NCBI GenBank assembly: GCA_029204225.1
Contig: CM055098.1
Coordinates: 11,555,552-11,619,551 of the forward strand
Source of the DNA: Diphasiastrum complanatum
Lineage: Eukaryota; Streptophyta; Lycopodiopsida; Lycopodiales; Lycopodiaceae
DNA: 64,000 bases
Direction of reading: 5' to 3'
In this document: positions 38,089 through 48,844 of the stretch, piece after piece
Position numbering within the stretch: the first letter of the stretch is position 1
Layout: each line of letters begins with the position of its first letter
Notes under the pieces: model-generated
The model's database searches: none
What the model was told of the DNA's origin: nothing
Seen by the model: only the letters and a program-made list of their open reading frames with translations
Position numbers and translations under genes: made by a program

Positions 38089-39177
38089 TGCTGGAATCAG
38101 ATAAAGAAGTAGTGAAAATGGTCTTATACTTTTCAATGCATGACTACGCCTATTAATTTCAAACAAAACAATAGTGATAGAAATCACGTTTGAACTTATA
38201 GTAACTAACTTTGAAATCGCCAGTACTATAGTGATTACGTAGCCAAACAGTTAAGCATCAAAAATTATCAAACAAATAATTAGTCGTGAATTGTTCACGA
38301 ATTAGTCGCGAAGAAATACAGAAACACATACATTCTGAGACGAAAACTGAACGCAATAAAAGATAGTATTGATTCAGTATGAAAACGTAACAGAAGTAAA
38401 TGAGTACAATAAGTTGCGGATCGAAGCCACATACTCTATGCTATCTCTGAACGACTAAAATAAAAGTCTGAATTAAGTGCAATAGCAAACTCTAAAACAA
38501 CTAAAATGTTCAAGAGTGTTCAAGCTCGCAAGCTTGAGAGTGAGAGAGCTAACTATTCAAAAACTTCTACTGATAACTTCAACTCCTAATGATGATTATA
38601 AAACTGTATGAATATGAACAACTATTTATACTAAAAAATTAGGTCATGAATTGCAATCGCCAGTTGGCTAGTGATCAACTAGCATCCATCTGGTCCTTGT
38701 CATTGATTGCTGATAAGCGGTGAAATTGGTTGTAATTATTCTGTCTGCATAAATGATTGTAGCTTTGCAGAAATGAACTAAAACAGCCACAGGCGACATT
38801 GTCGGGTTTTTTGCAAAAAATGCAAAAAAGGAGAAGGTCCCTTAAATCTCATTTATAATTGCCCCACACTTTGCCAGAGTCGTTTCCTTAACATTTGAGG
38901 CTCTTTGGAAAAAACAAAAAATGAGACACTGTGATTTTACACAAGATTTTTGTCAGGCGAAAAATGCGAAAAAGGAGACACTACATTTTTCAACGGGATT
39001 CTTGACAGGCGAAAAAGGCAACACTGTTGTAAACTATGTGTAATTCTGCAGATTGTGTAAAAACACTTGTAATTCTGCAGACTATATAAAAACATGAGAA
39101 AATCCGCAGAACTGGATAAACAATGGATGAAGATTAAAACCAATTAGTCGATTGGTAAGAAGGAGAATAATCCAACA
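38089..39177 (-). repeat. Copia D 5' LTR
   Basis: 1,089 bp from TGCTGGAATCAG to AATCCAACA. It lacks the GA expansion and has a different left terminus of about 30 bp compared with the 3' LTR, otherwise the two match closely in order. Confidence 0.9.
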
Positions 39178-39182
39178 TCTAG

Positions 39183-39223
39183 ATTAACTATGGGATTTAG
39201 GGAGAGAAAGAATAAATCCAACA
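39183..39223 (-). repeat. LTR G, right end
   Basis: 41 bp continuing LTR G after copia D, ending CAACA. It matches 43816-43856. Right after it the gypsy4 sequence resumes. Confidence 0.65.
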
Positions 39224-39870
39224 ATGTGTATCTAAATAGTTGTGAATTCTCAACATATATAAACTCAGTAACTTAAGATATGGAAGAAGCAATGAAAAAT
39301 CAGATCATAAGTGAATTGAAAGATGTTTTTCCAGTAGAATTACCTCATGGTTTATCGCCATTTAGGTCAGTAGACCACAAAATAGAGGTAATTCTAGGAA
39401 GTCAACGTATCTCTAGGCAACCTTATAGGTTTTCTTAGAAAGAGGAGATAGAAATTTCAAATCAAATAGAAAACTATCTGAGGATGAGACATTTTTAATC
39501 CAGTTTATCACCTTGGGACGCTCTTGTTACTCTACAAGTTAAAAAGGGTGGAGGTTTCCAGATGTGTGTAGATTACAAGGGGCTACATAAGGTGACTATT
39601 GAAAATAAATATCTATTACCTAGGATGGACGACCTGTTAGATTGCTTAGGTGGGGCTAAAGACTTCACTAGGATTGATCTCAAGACATAGTACCATTAGG
39701 TAAGAATTAAGAATATGCAAAAGATTGGATTTCGTACTAGATTTGGCCATTATGAGTTCTTAGTATTGGCTTTTGGGTTAACGAACGCTCCAACAACATC
39801 CCATCAAATGACGAATGATTTATTTCGTCCATATTTGGAAACTTTGTGGTTACTGAAAAAAAAAAAAACC
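39224..39870 (+). pseudogene. Gypsy4 reverse transcriptase N-terminal half
   Basis: The reading gives a DLP-type RT entry (ELPHGLSPFRSVDHKIEVIL with variations), then SPWDALVTL, FQMCVDYKGLHKVTIENKY, LDCLGGAKDFTRIDLKT and FRTRFGHYEFLVLAFGLTNA. There are TAG/TAA stops at about 39439, 39497, 39690 and 39699. The frame stops at FRPYLETLW, just before the catalytic xDD block, and continues into unrelated DNA after an A-run at 39857. Confidence 0.85.
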
Positions 39871-39980
39871 TTAAAATTAAATGAACATGGATGGATTGGC
39901 TAATGAATATGTTCATATGTAGATGAATGGGTGAACCTACCTTGATTTTAGACCAAAACAACTAGAGATGCAAGTACTTG
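39871..39980. other. Short unassigned spacer
   Basis: Unrelated to gypsy4 and before LTR E. No feature seen. Confidence 0.4.
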
Positions 39981-40757
39981 TGTTGGAGAAAGAGGGTGTG
40001 TGAGTGTGAGAGGCTAAAATAGCTCGAAAAGAAAAATGAACACGAAAAGAAACGAACTCGAAACTCGAAAGAGAAACAAACTTGAACAGAAAGTGTTCGT
40101 GCGCAACGAAATGAGCTATCTCACTCTTTCCCTAAGCATGACTACGCCTATCAGAAACGAACAGAATTTTAGTGATAGAAATCATGATTGATCTGATTAC
40201 GTAGCCAAACATTAAGCAACAAAACATTCGAAAGATAATTTATCACGAATGGCTAGACAAATTATTTGTTGTGAATGATTTGCGAAGAGCTAGACTGAGC
40301 TCGATTGATAATCAATCACGAATTAGTCGTGAAAGGCAAGACTAAATTTTAGTCGCAAACAACTAGATTAATAATAATTTGCTAAGAACAGAGTACTAGA
40401 TTAAGCAATAAGAGAGTCAAACATGATGTAGAAAAGCATAGCAATATTGACACAAATCTGAACGTAGAACAAACAGAGCTGTTATCAGATTAAGTATAGC
40501 AAAATATACAGGTCAATAATGTCGTTGAGCACAAGACAATAGCGGATAAACCGCGTGCTCTACAAAGCTAATCCAATTTGTAAAAAAGAATAAACCTACT
40601 AATGAAAATACAAAGAATCGATACACGAAGGCATCTACTTCGTCTATCTCTGATAAGCTTTTGATGCTATTATTTTCACACGCACTGGATATGCAGATGG
40701 TATTTAACATATATACGTAATTTTACAGGTGTGCAGATGAAGAAAGTACAAAGTGGA
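39981..40757 (-). repeat. LTR fragment E, related to LTR F
   Basis: It begins TGTTGGAGAAAGAGG and matches LTR F inverted, for example GTTCGTGCGCAACGAA and GGTGTGCAGATGAAGAAA. The match ends at AAAGTGGATG (40757), exactly where the palindromic unit begins, so E appears to have been interrupted by that insertion. Confidence 0.75.
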
Positions 40758-41419
40758 TGTAATAGATCCTAACACCACAGTAGGTCAAACACTAACTGAT
40801 CCACCCAACCTTGCCTACTCTTTGATATAGAGTAAGCCCCTCCTAGCCCAGTGTGAGGATTGGTAGCATGCAACTGCCAAGTGTCAGCCACGTGTCACTG
40901 ACGTGGCCGACTGCACATCGAGACCCAACTGGGGGCCCTATCCTGCTGATAGGGTCCCTAGGCTGTGTTAGGCCCACCATGGCTATGGACCGTGCTGGGG
41001 CACACTACTCACACTGTCTTGTCCTGTTGGTCCTGTACGCTGGACACGACCCTGACTGTGGTATCTGACCTATCTGTGTTTTCTAGGGTTCGACACTAGT
41101 TACGAGCTCGTAACACTCTGACAGGGTCGTGTCCAACGTACACAACCAATAGGGCAAGACAGTGTGAGTAGTGTGCCCCGGCACGGTTCATAGCCATGGC
41201 GGGCCTACCACAGCCTAGGGACCCTGTCAATAGGATAGGGCCCCCAGTTGGGTCTCGACGTGCAGTCGACCACGTCAGTGACACGTGGCCGACACTTGGC
41301 AGTTGCATGCTACCAGTCCTCACACTGGGCTAGGAGGGGCTTACTCTATATCAGGGGAGTAGGCAAGGTTGGGTGGATCAGTTAGTGTTTGCCCTACTGT
41401 GGTGTTAGGATCTATTACA
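40758..41419 (+). repeat. 662-bp palindromic LTR-like unit
   Basis: Arms 40758-41056 and 41120-41419 are inverted repeats of about 300 bp, roughly 93% identical by eye, around a 63-nt loop. The unit begins TGTAATAGATCC and ends GGATCTATTACA (TG...CA), and one base later comes the primer-site TGGTATCAAAGCC. Arms are GC-richer than their surroundings. The two similar protein frames on opposite strands (70-75 codons) are mirror products of the palindrome. It is either an LTR that is itself a palindrome, or an LTR of about 300 bp (41119-41419) with an inverted copy in front. Confidence 0.8.
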
Positions 41420-41420
41420 C

Positions 41421-41433
41421 TGGTATCAAAGCC
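41421..41433 (+). other. Gypsy5 primer-binding site
   Basis: TGGTATCAAAGCC, 1 nt after the CA end of the palindromic unit, matches the initiator Met-tRNA complement except for one base. Confidence 0.75.
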
Positions 41434-42314
41434 ATATCCATCTTTGGGAGCCTTGTAGCAGGAGTAGAGAAAGCTATCAGAAGATAGGAAATATTTCTCA
41501 GATTCTCAGAAAATAATAGAGGAGAAAAATCTCTGTAGGACCAGCTTTAAAATCCTTCAATTTGCTAGAATTTTCAGTAGTATGGAGGAGAATTGTCTAG
41601 TACAGCTTCAACACTGATAGATCAGCACTTCTCTCTAATTTTTCAGATGTCTTTCTCAGATTCTAGAAAGGATTTAGAGTAGAAATCAGCAAGTAGGTCC
41701 ATTGCTGTAGGATCAGATATCTACCTCTGAATTTTCAGAGAAATCCAAGAAAATTTGAGGGATTTTCAAGCAAATTTTCTTAGTAGGGCCAGCGTTGGAC
41801 AAGGAGTTGAAAAAAGTGGATTTTCATCCCTGATTTTTGAGATTTTTCAGTAGTTTGAACTTCAAACAAGTTTGTCACAGACCAACGACCTACCACTTGA
41901 GGTCAGATCAGAGATTCAAATGAGTTTTGGGCCTTAAATTTCAGAAAAGTGGGCCAGACATGTCGCTATCCAACCAGCAAGGGTAGGGACATCAAAAATT
42001 CCGGATTTATTTTTGTAAATTTCCGGTTTTCACTTGGTTTGTTGGAGCCCCACACCTGAAATCAGATCAGTCAGCTACTCAACTCAAGAAACGAAAAATT
42101 TGGCACCGTTTCGGAGCTTCAAAGTGGGATTTTCCGAGACAGCAGGTCTGAAATCTTGGGAAAAAGAGCTAAGAGGGTGCATCTTCATAATTTCTTTGGA
42201 AGTACAGTCGTCATAAATAATTAAGTTATCTTTCGTTTCCCTTGTACAGTTGTAAATTAGTTTTTAGACTTATTTTCCTTCAGAAGTTAAGGTACCTCTT
42301 TTTCAGTTCCGAAG
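41434..42314 (+). other. Gypsy5 untranslated leader
   Basis: 880 bp without a coding frame, rich in TTTTCAG and GAAATTT words. It ends near the gag-like ATG at 42315. Confidence 0.5.
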
Positions 42315-42800
42315 ATGACCACTCCTTAGGGACCTAATCAACCCCCAGAGAGAGGCTTCGACGAACTTGAAATAGAAGCCTTGGCTTACAGTAAAGGGAA
42401 GGAACCTATGAAAATGGAAGAATAGGAATAGTTCGCCGAAGAACTCGACGAACTGGTTACCAAGGAGCAGTTTCTCCAATTGGTAACAGAAGTGGATGAA
42501 CTGAAGTTGGCATTAGCCAATTTCAAGTCCAATGTGGATGACTCGTTCGCTGAACTCAAGAGCTTGATTTTGAGTTCCGCGAAAGGAAGCCTTCCCTCCA
42601 CTTCTTAGTTGTCCCCTTCTCCACTTCCATCAATTTTGGGTGAGACTTTACGGTCTCACCCCAGTGTCTTAAAAATTTAAAGCCTCCTACTTCTAATGGG
42701 AAAGAGAAGGATAGAAATGCAGACATTCTACAAACCTTCCTCAACAAATGGAAGAACATTCATGCTCTTAAACATGTCTGTATTACTATGTATCATGATC
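42315..42800 (+). pseudogene. Gypsy5 gag N-terminal remnant
   Basis: ATG at 42315 with an early TAG (MTTP*GPNQPPERGFDELEIE), more stops near 42425, then a coiled-coil-like stretch EELDELVTKEQFLQLVTEVD and LKLALANFKSNVDDSFAELK. After a stop at 42606 another frame reads DRNADILQTFLNKWKNIHAL, typical of a gypsy gag capsid start. The remainder of the element is missing. Confidence 0.65.
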
Positions 42801-43480
42801 TGTGTTCTTGTTTGAAGCAAATTCTAATCTGTACAGGGAGTATACACAATACAACGTCGTTGTTGAAGAGAGCTTCGGGAGAAGAGAAGTCTTCTGAGAG
42901 TTCGGGGTTTACGGCGGGTTGAAAAGCACTGGCGCACAGTTTCTAGCATATTGAGGCTTGCCAATCTTGAAGCTGTGAGAGGATTCAGAGACATGTCTTG
43001 TCAGTTGAATCTAAAAAGCGGAGAAACAGAATTCTGAAAATTCTATAAAGTAGCTGCTTGGCGTTTGCAGTCGGTGTGCATTCAAACGGACACCATTTTG
43101 AGAACAGTTTGAAGCATCAGACTCCTAGTAGTAGGGCGACCTCAGAGGAAGAGGATTGGCCTGTTAGAGAGCTGTGAGTAGGAAGCCAAGATCAGATTTT
43201 TGAGAAAAACTCTAGGTTGGGGTTTGGAAGCACAAAATCAAAGTTTTCTTGTTATTTTCAACAATTTTTGGAGCTGTAAAAGCTTGAAGGAGGACGCCCT
43301 GAGGAGTTGAATTAGCAGCCAAGTGGCCGCTGACAACCGTGTGATCTGGAGGAAGCTGGAACGCGATTCACAGGGTAGGAGAAACTCTCCATAGTTGGGA
43401 GAGCTCGTGAAGGAGGAGGAGTATGTTTTTATCATATGTGCACATGTATTTGTAAGGGACATCAAATTCTAAACCTCAAC
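42801..43480. other. No gene seen
   Basis: Mixed sequence; the 75-codon minus-strand frame (43238-43465) resembles nothing known. Confidence 0.45.
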
Positions 43481-43856
43481 ATGAGAAAAAGGGTCTCTTG
43501 AACTAGAATTTTGTGTAAGGAAAACTATTATAAATAAATTAGTATTTAAAGTTGAAAACTACGTTATAATTGTCAATTTTTATTTGAGACTTCCTCCACT
43601 AATATATTGGAAATGTTAAGAATCATATTGCATCTATATATAAGCTCGAAATGCAGCACTGTACAATTAAATTAGATTTATAGTTCATCTAGTTTAATGT
43701 ATTGTTTAGTAGTGATCGAGACGTGACCCGCCATCGACATATCATTCGAGCACTTGTCCCGTAACTGGCTACTTGGAATAGTCGGGTAGCCACACATAGG
43801 AGGCAGATTAACATCGGATTTAGGAGAGTAAAGGAGATAAATCCAACACCCCCCCT
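43481..43856 (-). repeat. Copia H 3' LTR, right portion
   Basis: It ends AAGGAGATAAATCCAACA and is followed on the right by a run (CCCCCCCTGAATC) that is the purine tract GATTCAGGGGGGG on the element strand. It is the same family as LTR G. The left border was not found. Confidence 0.65.
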
Positions 43857-44330
43857 GAATCTGGATCCGTGAATGCCTTGATCTTCAGACTAAGCAATGC
43901 ACAAAACTTGTTGTGTGCATTAACACTTAATGCCTTCGTGAATATATCTGCAACCATGTCCAGCGTTCTACAATATGTTAAGCTTACCTCCTTGTTGAGA
44001 ACCTTGCCCCTAATGTAGTGATATCGGATTTCAATGTGCTTACCCCTAGAGTAAAATCTAGGGTTGGCCGATAAGACAATAACACTCTGATTATCACAAA
44101 ATGTAATTGTAGGATTATCATTCTTAAAGATGGAACAAACTCCATGCTTAAATTGTAAATCTAGGCCATTATCCATTAATTGGCCAACACTCAACAAGTT
44201 TTAGTGATCAAAGGTACATAAAGGACATTTTCAAGATTCATCCTTTTTTATGATCCTAAGCACAAAGGAATAGTGGCTACACCACTCATCCTACCCTCTT
44301 GATTACTTGTAGAAAGATAGATTTCTTAAC
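43820..44330 (-). pseudogene. Copia H, protease tail fused to RNase H end
   Basis: The minus strand reads RMSGVATIPLCLGS and NVLYVPLITKT, then LSVGQLMDNGLDLQFKHGVC followed directly by NPTITFCDNQSVIVLSANPR, FYSRGKHIEIRYHYIRGK and MVADIFTKALSV. Integrase, RT and most of RNase H are absent, and the frame is kept open across the deletion point (near 44105) for 125 codons. Confidence 0.88.
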
Positions 44331-44710
44331 ATCATTATAAGAGAGTAGAGTTTAGCTTAAACCTCTCTTGTGATGATTAGTTAAATTATCTTTTAATTCC
44401 CTTAAGAGGAATATGATTATAGAACAGAAATAAAAACAATATATGAGATCGAATGATACAAAAAGTCTAAGATATAGAAACTTAAGAGGTGCGTCAGCAG
44501 ACCGTTACTTTGCATTGCATTGCCGACTCACTCTAAGAGAAGAAAATAAAAGAGATGTTATATTCTTCCGACAGTGTTTTTGTGTTGTATCTATTCTTGA
44601 TTGATTGTTGCATTGCCTATGATTAGTATTAGCATATCTAGTTCCTGCAATTGCGCATGTCACATAGCAACGTTTCCGCAAAGCCAAGAAACACAACATG
44701 ATTCGCAACA
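44331..44710 (+). repeat. LTR end of a plus-strand copia fragment (I)
   Basis: It ends GATTCGCAACA at 44710 and is followed by a primer-binding site. The left border is uncertain; a short inverted repeat (AGAGAG...CTCTCTT) occurs near 44340-44373. Confidence 0.5.
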
Positions 44711-44722
44711 TGGTATCAAAGC
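44711..44722 (+). other. Copia I primer-binding site
   Basis: TGGTATCAAAGC directly after the CAACA end of the LTR. Confidence 0.75.
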
Positions 44723-44759
44723 CGATTCATTAGATAAAACATAGCTAGTACAATTCAAA

Positions 44760-45165
44760 AAAAGATCACGATCAATTTTGTTGGCACAAACTATCTTATA
44801 TGAAAGTTCAAGATAAAGACACTTCTAAAAGACGAGGGGATATGGTCAGTGACCGATCTCAGAGAGCCAAAACCTCCAGAGGGAGATCCAAGGAGGGTAG
44901 AATGGATAAGGAAGGATGAATGCACAATGGCGATCATCGTATCCTCCATAAGCAAGGACATTCTCATGCAGATTGAATATTGCCAAGCAGCCATGAAGTG
45001 TAGAAAAAACTAAAGTAAAAGTACGAAGTGAGGACAACTACATCAGTCATGCACCTTCACAATCAGCTACAGAGCTTGCGATGGGATGGAAATGAGCTAG
45101 ATCAATATGTAAAAAAGATCAAGACGATCTTTGCACAACTCTCTACACATTAGAGAATATTTGTC
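44760..45165 (+). pseudogene. Copia I gag fragment
   Basis: The plus frame reads DEGIWSVTDLREPKPPEGDP and VEWIRKDECTMAIIVSSISK, then QYVKKIKTIFAQLST in the same general reading after stops near 45008. This is the copia gag (UBN2-type) region. Nothing of pol follows. Confidence 0.65.
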
Positions 45166-45324
45166 CTTGGAAAGGGCCCTATAAGGATTGTCACGTAGGT
45201 TGACAATTTTTTGGCAATGTAAAATACTAAAATAAAGTCTTTTTCTGCCCGCAGTCTTGCCCACACAATCTTCGATGATTAGCTATTATGTGCGTAGTAT
45301 AGTCTGTGATTGAAAAAAATCATA

Positions 45325-45765
45325 ACTTTTGAACGAAAACTCAGATTGAGACGGTTACGATGCCATTATAAAGCCCTCAACAAGAGCTTTTCAACAACAT
45401 CCAACTTGACCCAGTTCCGAGCTACAGTGAAGAAGTTATCGCCAGTCGAAGCTTTGGTCGGTCAACTCTTGGTCAACCCGATATCTCTTTTAGACGCAGT
45501 TGACCTGTTTGACCCTTGGTCAACCCGATATCTCTTTCAAGCATAGTTGATCGGTTTGACAGGGTCAAACCAGTCAACTACGTTTGAAAGAGATATCGGG
45601 TTGACCAAGAGTTGACCGATCAAATCTTCGACTGGCAATAACTTCTTCATCGTAGCTCAGAACTAGATCTTCTTGGATGTCATTAAAAGCTCTCGTCGAG
45701 GGCTTTCTAATGGTAGGATAACCGTCTCAATCTGAGTTGCCATTCAAAAGTTACACTATTTTTTG
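45325..45765. repeat. Fold-back element, inverted arms of about 190-210 bp
   Basis: The left arm (AACTTTTGAACGAAAACTCAG onward, about 45325-45525) pairs with the right arm (about 45560-45765; inverted AACTTTTGAATGGCAACTCAG). Shared words include GATTGAGACGGTTA, GAAGAAGTTAT and TTGGTCAACCCGATATCTCTT, the last also repeated directly inside the left arm. Arms are roughly 85-90% similar. No ORF; a MITE-like or hairpin-RNA-forming element is possible. Confidence 0.8.
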
Positions 45766-45769
45766 TTGA

Positions 45770-46030
45770 GTTGCATACTAAACTACAAATAAAATGGCTT
45801 ATTTACGGGCTGCCCCTGCTGCAGAATTACAGTTCTTTTGAAAAGAAAAGAAAATCAATTTGAAGATTACGTAGAAATTTGAGTGTTTTGATTGGACCAT
45901 GTGGAAGAAACTTTTGAGAAAAAAAATAAAAGATATCTTTTTGAAAGGCCCCTTTTGTGCTCAAAATTTCTCTAATGTCTAAACAAGAGCATCAAGTGCC
46001 AGCACCCCAACAACTTATCCCCCAACACTA
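45770..46030. other. No gene seen
   Basis: AT-rich sequence between the fold-back element and an inverted integrase tail. Confidence 0.45.
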
Positions 46031-46033
46031 AAC

Positions 46034-46112
46034 AGACATATAGGGGTCACTGAAGTACTACTAGTTACATAGGTATGTAGTAGTTGCCCTATAGCTCACA
46101 CGTCTTTGGGTC
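46034..46112 (-). pseudogene. Gypsy integrase tail, inverted copy
   Basis: The minus strand reads AIGQLLHTYVTSSTSVTPI, nearly the same as gypsy2 at 16790-16848. It is a short fragment with no attached element. Confidence 0.55.
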
Positions 46113-46620
46113 GCTTAAAGATGACACAATCCTACGGGCCCAGACAATGGATGGCTACCGAAAGCTCACTCAAGATCTCCACAAGTAAAACGAAGAGCTA
46201 GAAGCTGAGCAACAAGTGGAAAAAAAAATTTATCATCCAATAATTGACATGGGACTGGCAACAAATTAGGAGCGGGGGAGTGCGGGGGCTGGAATACAAG
46301 GCCCAAGGGGCATTCCAATGGAGTCCGAGAGAATTAAGAAAAAAAAGCACCTTACAGGGAAGTAGCCTATGTAAATAACGATTTTGTGTAATTAATGGCT
46401 CAAGTATGACATACTGCATACATAAGTCCAACTTGTGGTGCCATTAGTCATTAGGGACAAGAAAACAATTTTGGAAAGTCTCAAGGTTTTAACTTAGACT
46501 CTAAAAAATTTGTAAAATTCAATAGTCAAGTTTTCTAAAATGAAACTTGCATTACATATTGAGACTTAAAGTGTCTTGTCCCATAAGGTCCTGCCAGACA
46601 ATCTCAGCTAAGCAACCGAA
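46113..46620. other. No gene seen
   Basis: No recognisable coding or repeat structure. Confidence 0.4.
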
Positions 46621-46832
46621 GACAACCACACAGTCAAGGTTGTGGAGACAACAAGAAACTCAACGAAGCCACCGTAGACAGCTGCATAGTCAAGTTGCGG
46701 AGACCAACGAGCAACTTATTGGAAGTGACCGCAGACAACTGCATAGTCAAAGTTGCAGAGACCAACGAGCAACTCAGCGAAGCCACCAAAGACAACCACA
46801 TAGTCAGTGTTGTGGAAACCAACGAGTGACCC
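46621..46832. repeat. Tandem repeat, about 3.5 units of roughly 60 bp
   Basis: Unit around GACAACYRCATAGTCAAGGTT, then GGAGACCAACGAGCAACTCA and GCGAAGCCACC. Units differ at several positions. Open frames on both strands arise from the period being divisible by three. Confidence 0.8.
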
Positions 46833-46850
46833 ACCGCATGCTACTGAAGG

Positions 46851-46990
46851 AGCCTCACCTACGGCTCATTGCAGAGTGAAGCCAAAGGAAGAACCACAAG
46901 GCCTCACCTATGGCTCATTGCAGAGCGAAGTCAAAGAAAGAACCACAAGGCCTCACCTATGGCTCATTGCAAAGCGAAGCCAAGAGAGCG
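46851..46990. repeat. Tandem repeat, three units of about 50 bp
   Basis: Unit: GCCTCACCTATGGCTCATTG, CAGAGCGAAG, CCAAAGAAAGAACCACAAG. It directly follows the 60-bp array. Confidence 0.85.
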
Positions 46991-46999
46991 ACAATAGTC

Positions 47000-47550
47000 A
47001 CTATGCAATACGGCTCACGACCCGGATCATTGACATAATACAATTGCTATTTGCACATTTTGTCTCGTGTATGATCTTGAATGCTTAATGCTAGTTCGTT
47101 GTTCATGCGTATTTAGCTTTCATCCTATATTCCGCACAAAGGCCCATAAATCTGAATGTTTTATAAATCAGTAGTAGGTCAGAAGTGTATGTCTACATCT
47201 TGAAAGACGATACATCTTAGAGATGCAACAGTAGCCGCAGTTGAGAGTTTGATTATATCTAAGCAAAATAGGAATCAAGGTTGAAATCACATTATCTGAC
47301 ACTCTATCTCTAGATTCAGACAGTCCAAACACGCTTCCGCCCACTCCGGATTCCATCGGTGGTATCAGAGCCTGAAGGCTTTTCAAAGCTAGAAGATTAT
47401 CAAACGAGCCTGATTCAAAGCTTAAAAGTAAAGGATTTGTTCCTGTCATTGCACAATCTTGGAACATATCATGCAGTCTTAGTGGAGAAGCAACTCACCT
47501 ACCTGCTACGTGCTCTACCAAGATCTTTGAGACAACCCGAACTCTACTAG
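47000..47550 (+). other. LTR-like end and leader with primer-binding site
   Basis: TGGTATCAGAGCCTGAAGG at 47360 matches the initiator Met-tRNA complement, so the sequence before it is probably an LTR and that after it a leader or gag start. The 63-codon frame 47359-47550 has no recognised family. No partner LTR is visible. Confidence 0.45.
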
Positions 47551-47872
47551 CTGATAAGGGATACCCTTAGGATTAAGGGTAGGTGCCTTTGGATAAGGAC
47601 AGACAAGTGACTATACCTTGGTTGGAGGTATGGAATCAAGTTATCCTTGGATAAGGGGTACCCTTAGGATTAAGGGTATGTGCTTTTAGATTAAGGTACT
47701 GTTGTTCTTGGATAAGGGCATGTAGTTGTCTATGCCTTGGTCGGAGGTATGGAACCTAGTGAGGTGCTAGAAAGTCATTACCATGGGTGTTTTGGCTATT
47801 TTTCTAAACCTTGGGCCTCAACCTTGAACCATATCACTTTATTGGTCTTAGACCAAAGTATATAAGCACAAC
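47551..47872 (+). repeat. Direct repeat DR-2 (copy of 16851-17185)
   Basis: It starts CTGATAAGGGATACCC and is about 90% similar to DR-1 by eye, with the same internal repeat structure. It is followed by 265 bp of unassigned DNA up to copia C. Confidence 0.75.
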
Positions 47873-48137
47873 TTGGGCAATGGGACCTGGTAGGAGGTCA
47901 CACTTCCTAGGTGTCCCCCATTGAGTTCCCAACTCCAACAAGAAAGACATTCAAAGAGTCATAGATTATGGAAGAAGTATCTTGACTTTCCATAGGCCTA
48001 TGAAGGTTCTTTAAGTCCCCTAGGCCTCTCTCTTTCTCATTGGTTGTGCATGGAACTCCATAGTGTATTGGAGGGTGCCATTTGCCATCTATATGAGGGG
48101 AGAGATATCTCTTTTCTTTGCTATGCTTATGCTCTAG
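47873..48137. other. Left flank of copia C, no gene
   Basis: Unassigned, ending CTCTAG next to copia C. It could belong to a gypsy LTR interrupted by copia C, continuing at 54312. Confidence 0.4.
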
Positions 48138-48832
48138 TGTGGCTACTAGTTGTTAAAAATTCACAATTCTAGCTTGACTAGTTTTGGTCATATGACTTGT
48201 AAATAGTTAGATGGTCATGATGTGGCTTGTCACACATGCCAAATAGCATAGGATTCCATTCATAAGGATGTTCTCAAGTAGACCTAAGTGTTAGAACCTT
48301 TGGAATGAGTCCAAACTATGCTTAGATACAAGGGAGAAAAAATAGGAGCTATTTTTGGTAATTTTTGCATTGTTGAGGGATCTCCAAGATTCCAACCCTA
48401 ACTTGGTAGGGATGAAAGATCCACCAAAATTAGCATTAGGGATAGGTTTAGGGCTACTCATACCTGCCCAAAACCGTGATGGATCATGTATATATAGGTG
48501 ATGATATCTCACCAAAATCAATCAAGCAATTTCATGTTTTTTCTCTCATAATGGTGCAATTGCTCTCTATGTTCATAATTGTTTGAGTACTTGTGATTAC
48601 TAATGATTATAGGATTGAATGTAGGTCTGGTGTATAGTACTCAGACTGTGGGAGGCCGTACTTTCACACGTGTGAAGCCTTCTTCAAGGATTTGGGCCAT
48701 TTAGTGAGGTTCAAGCATAGATTTTTGATGGATTTTGATAGTTCAACTTGTGCTAATCTTATGAAATCATAATCTATTGTTTCCCTCATCATTTCAAGTG
48801 TTTTAGGATCCTTATTTGCTGTAATTTTTACA
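48138..48832 (+). repeat. Copia C 5' LTR
   Basis: It begins TGTGGCTACTAGTTG and ends ATTTTTACA. A TATA box (GTATATATAGG) lies at about 48488-48498, a likely element promoter. TGGTATCAGAGC follows at 48833. The homology to the 3' copy extends slightly left of the more obvious TGTTAAAA at 48151, which is why the start is placed here. Confidence 0.9.
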
Positions 48833-48844
48833 TGGTATCAGAGC
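48833..48844 (+). other. Copia C primer-binding site
   Basis: TGGTATCAGAGC, the exact plant copia consensus, with no spacer after the LTR. Confidence 0.95.

Noticed and set aside
41081-41095. tRNA gene suggested by GGGTTCGACAC in the palindrome loop
   Set aside because: No A-box, acceptor stem or anticodon arm at the right spacing.
40853-41323. Two near-identical 71- and 75-codon proteins on opposite strands
   Set aside because: Mirror images produced by the palindrome, not a divergent gene pair.
46621-46990. CRISPR-like array
   Set aside because: Repeats are contiguous and degenerate with no unique spacers; plant nuclear context.
48291-48521. 76-codon frame, identical at 53769-53999
   Set aside because: Same reason: it is inside both LTRs of copia C, on the opposite strand to the element.
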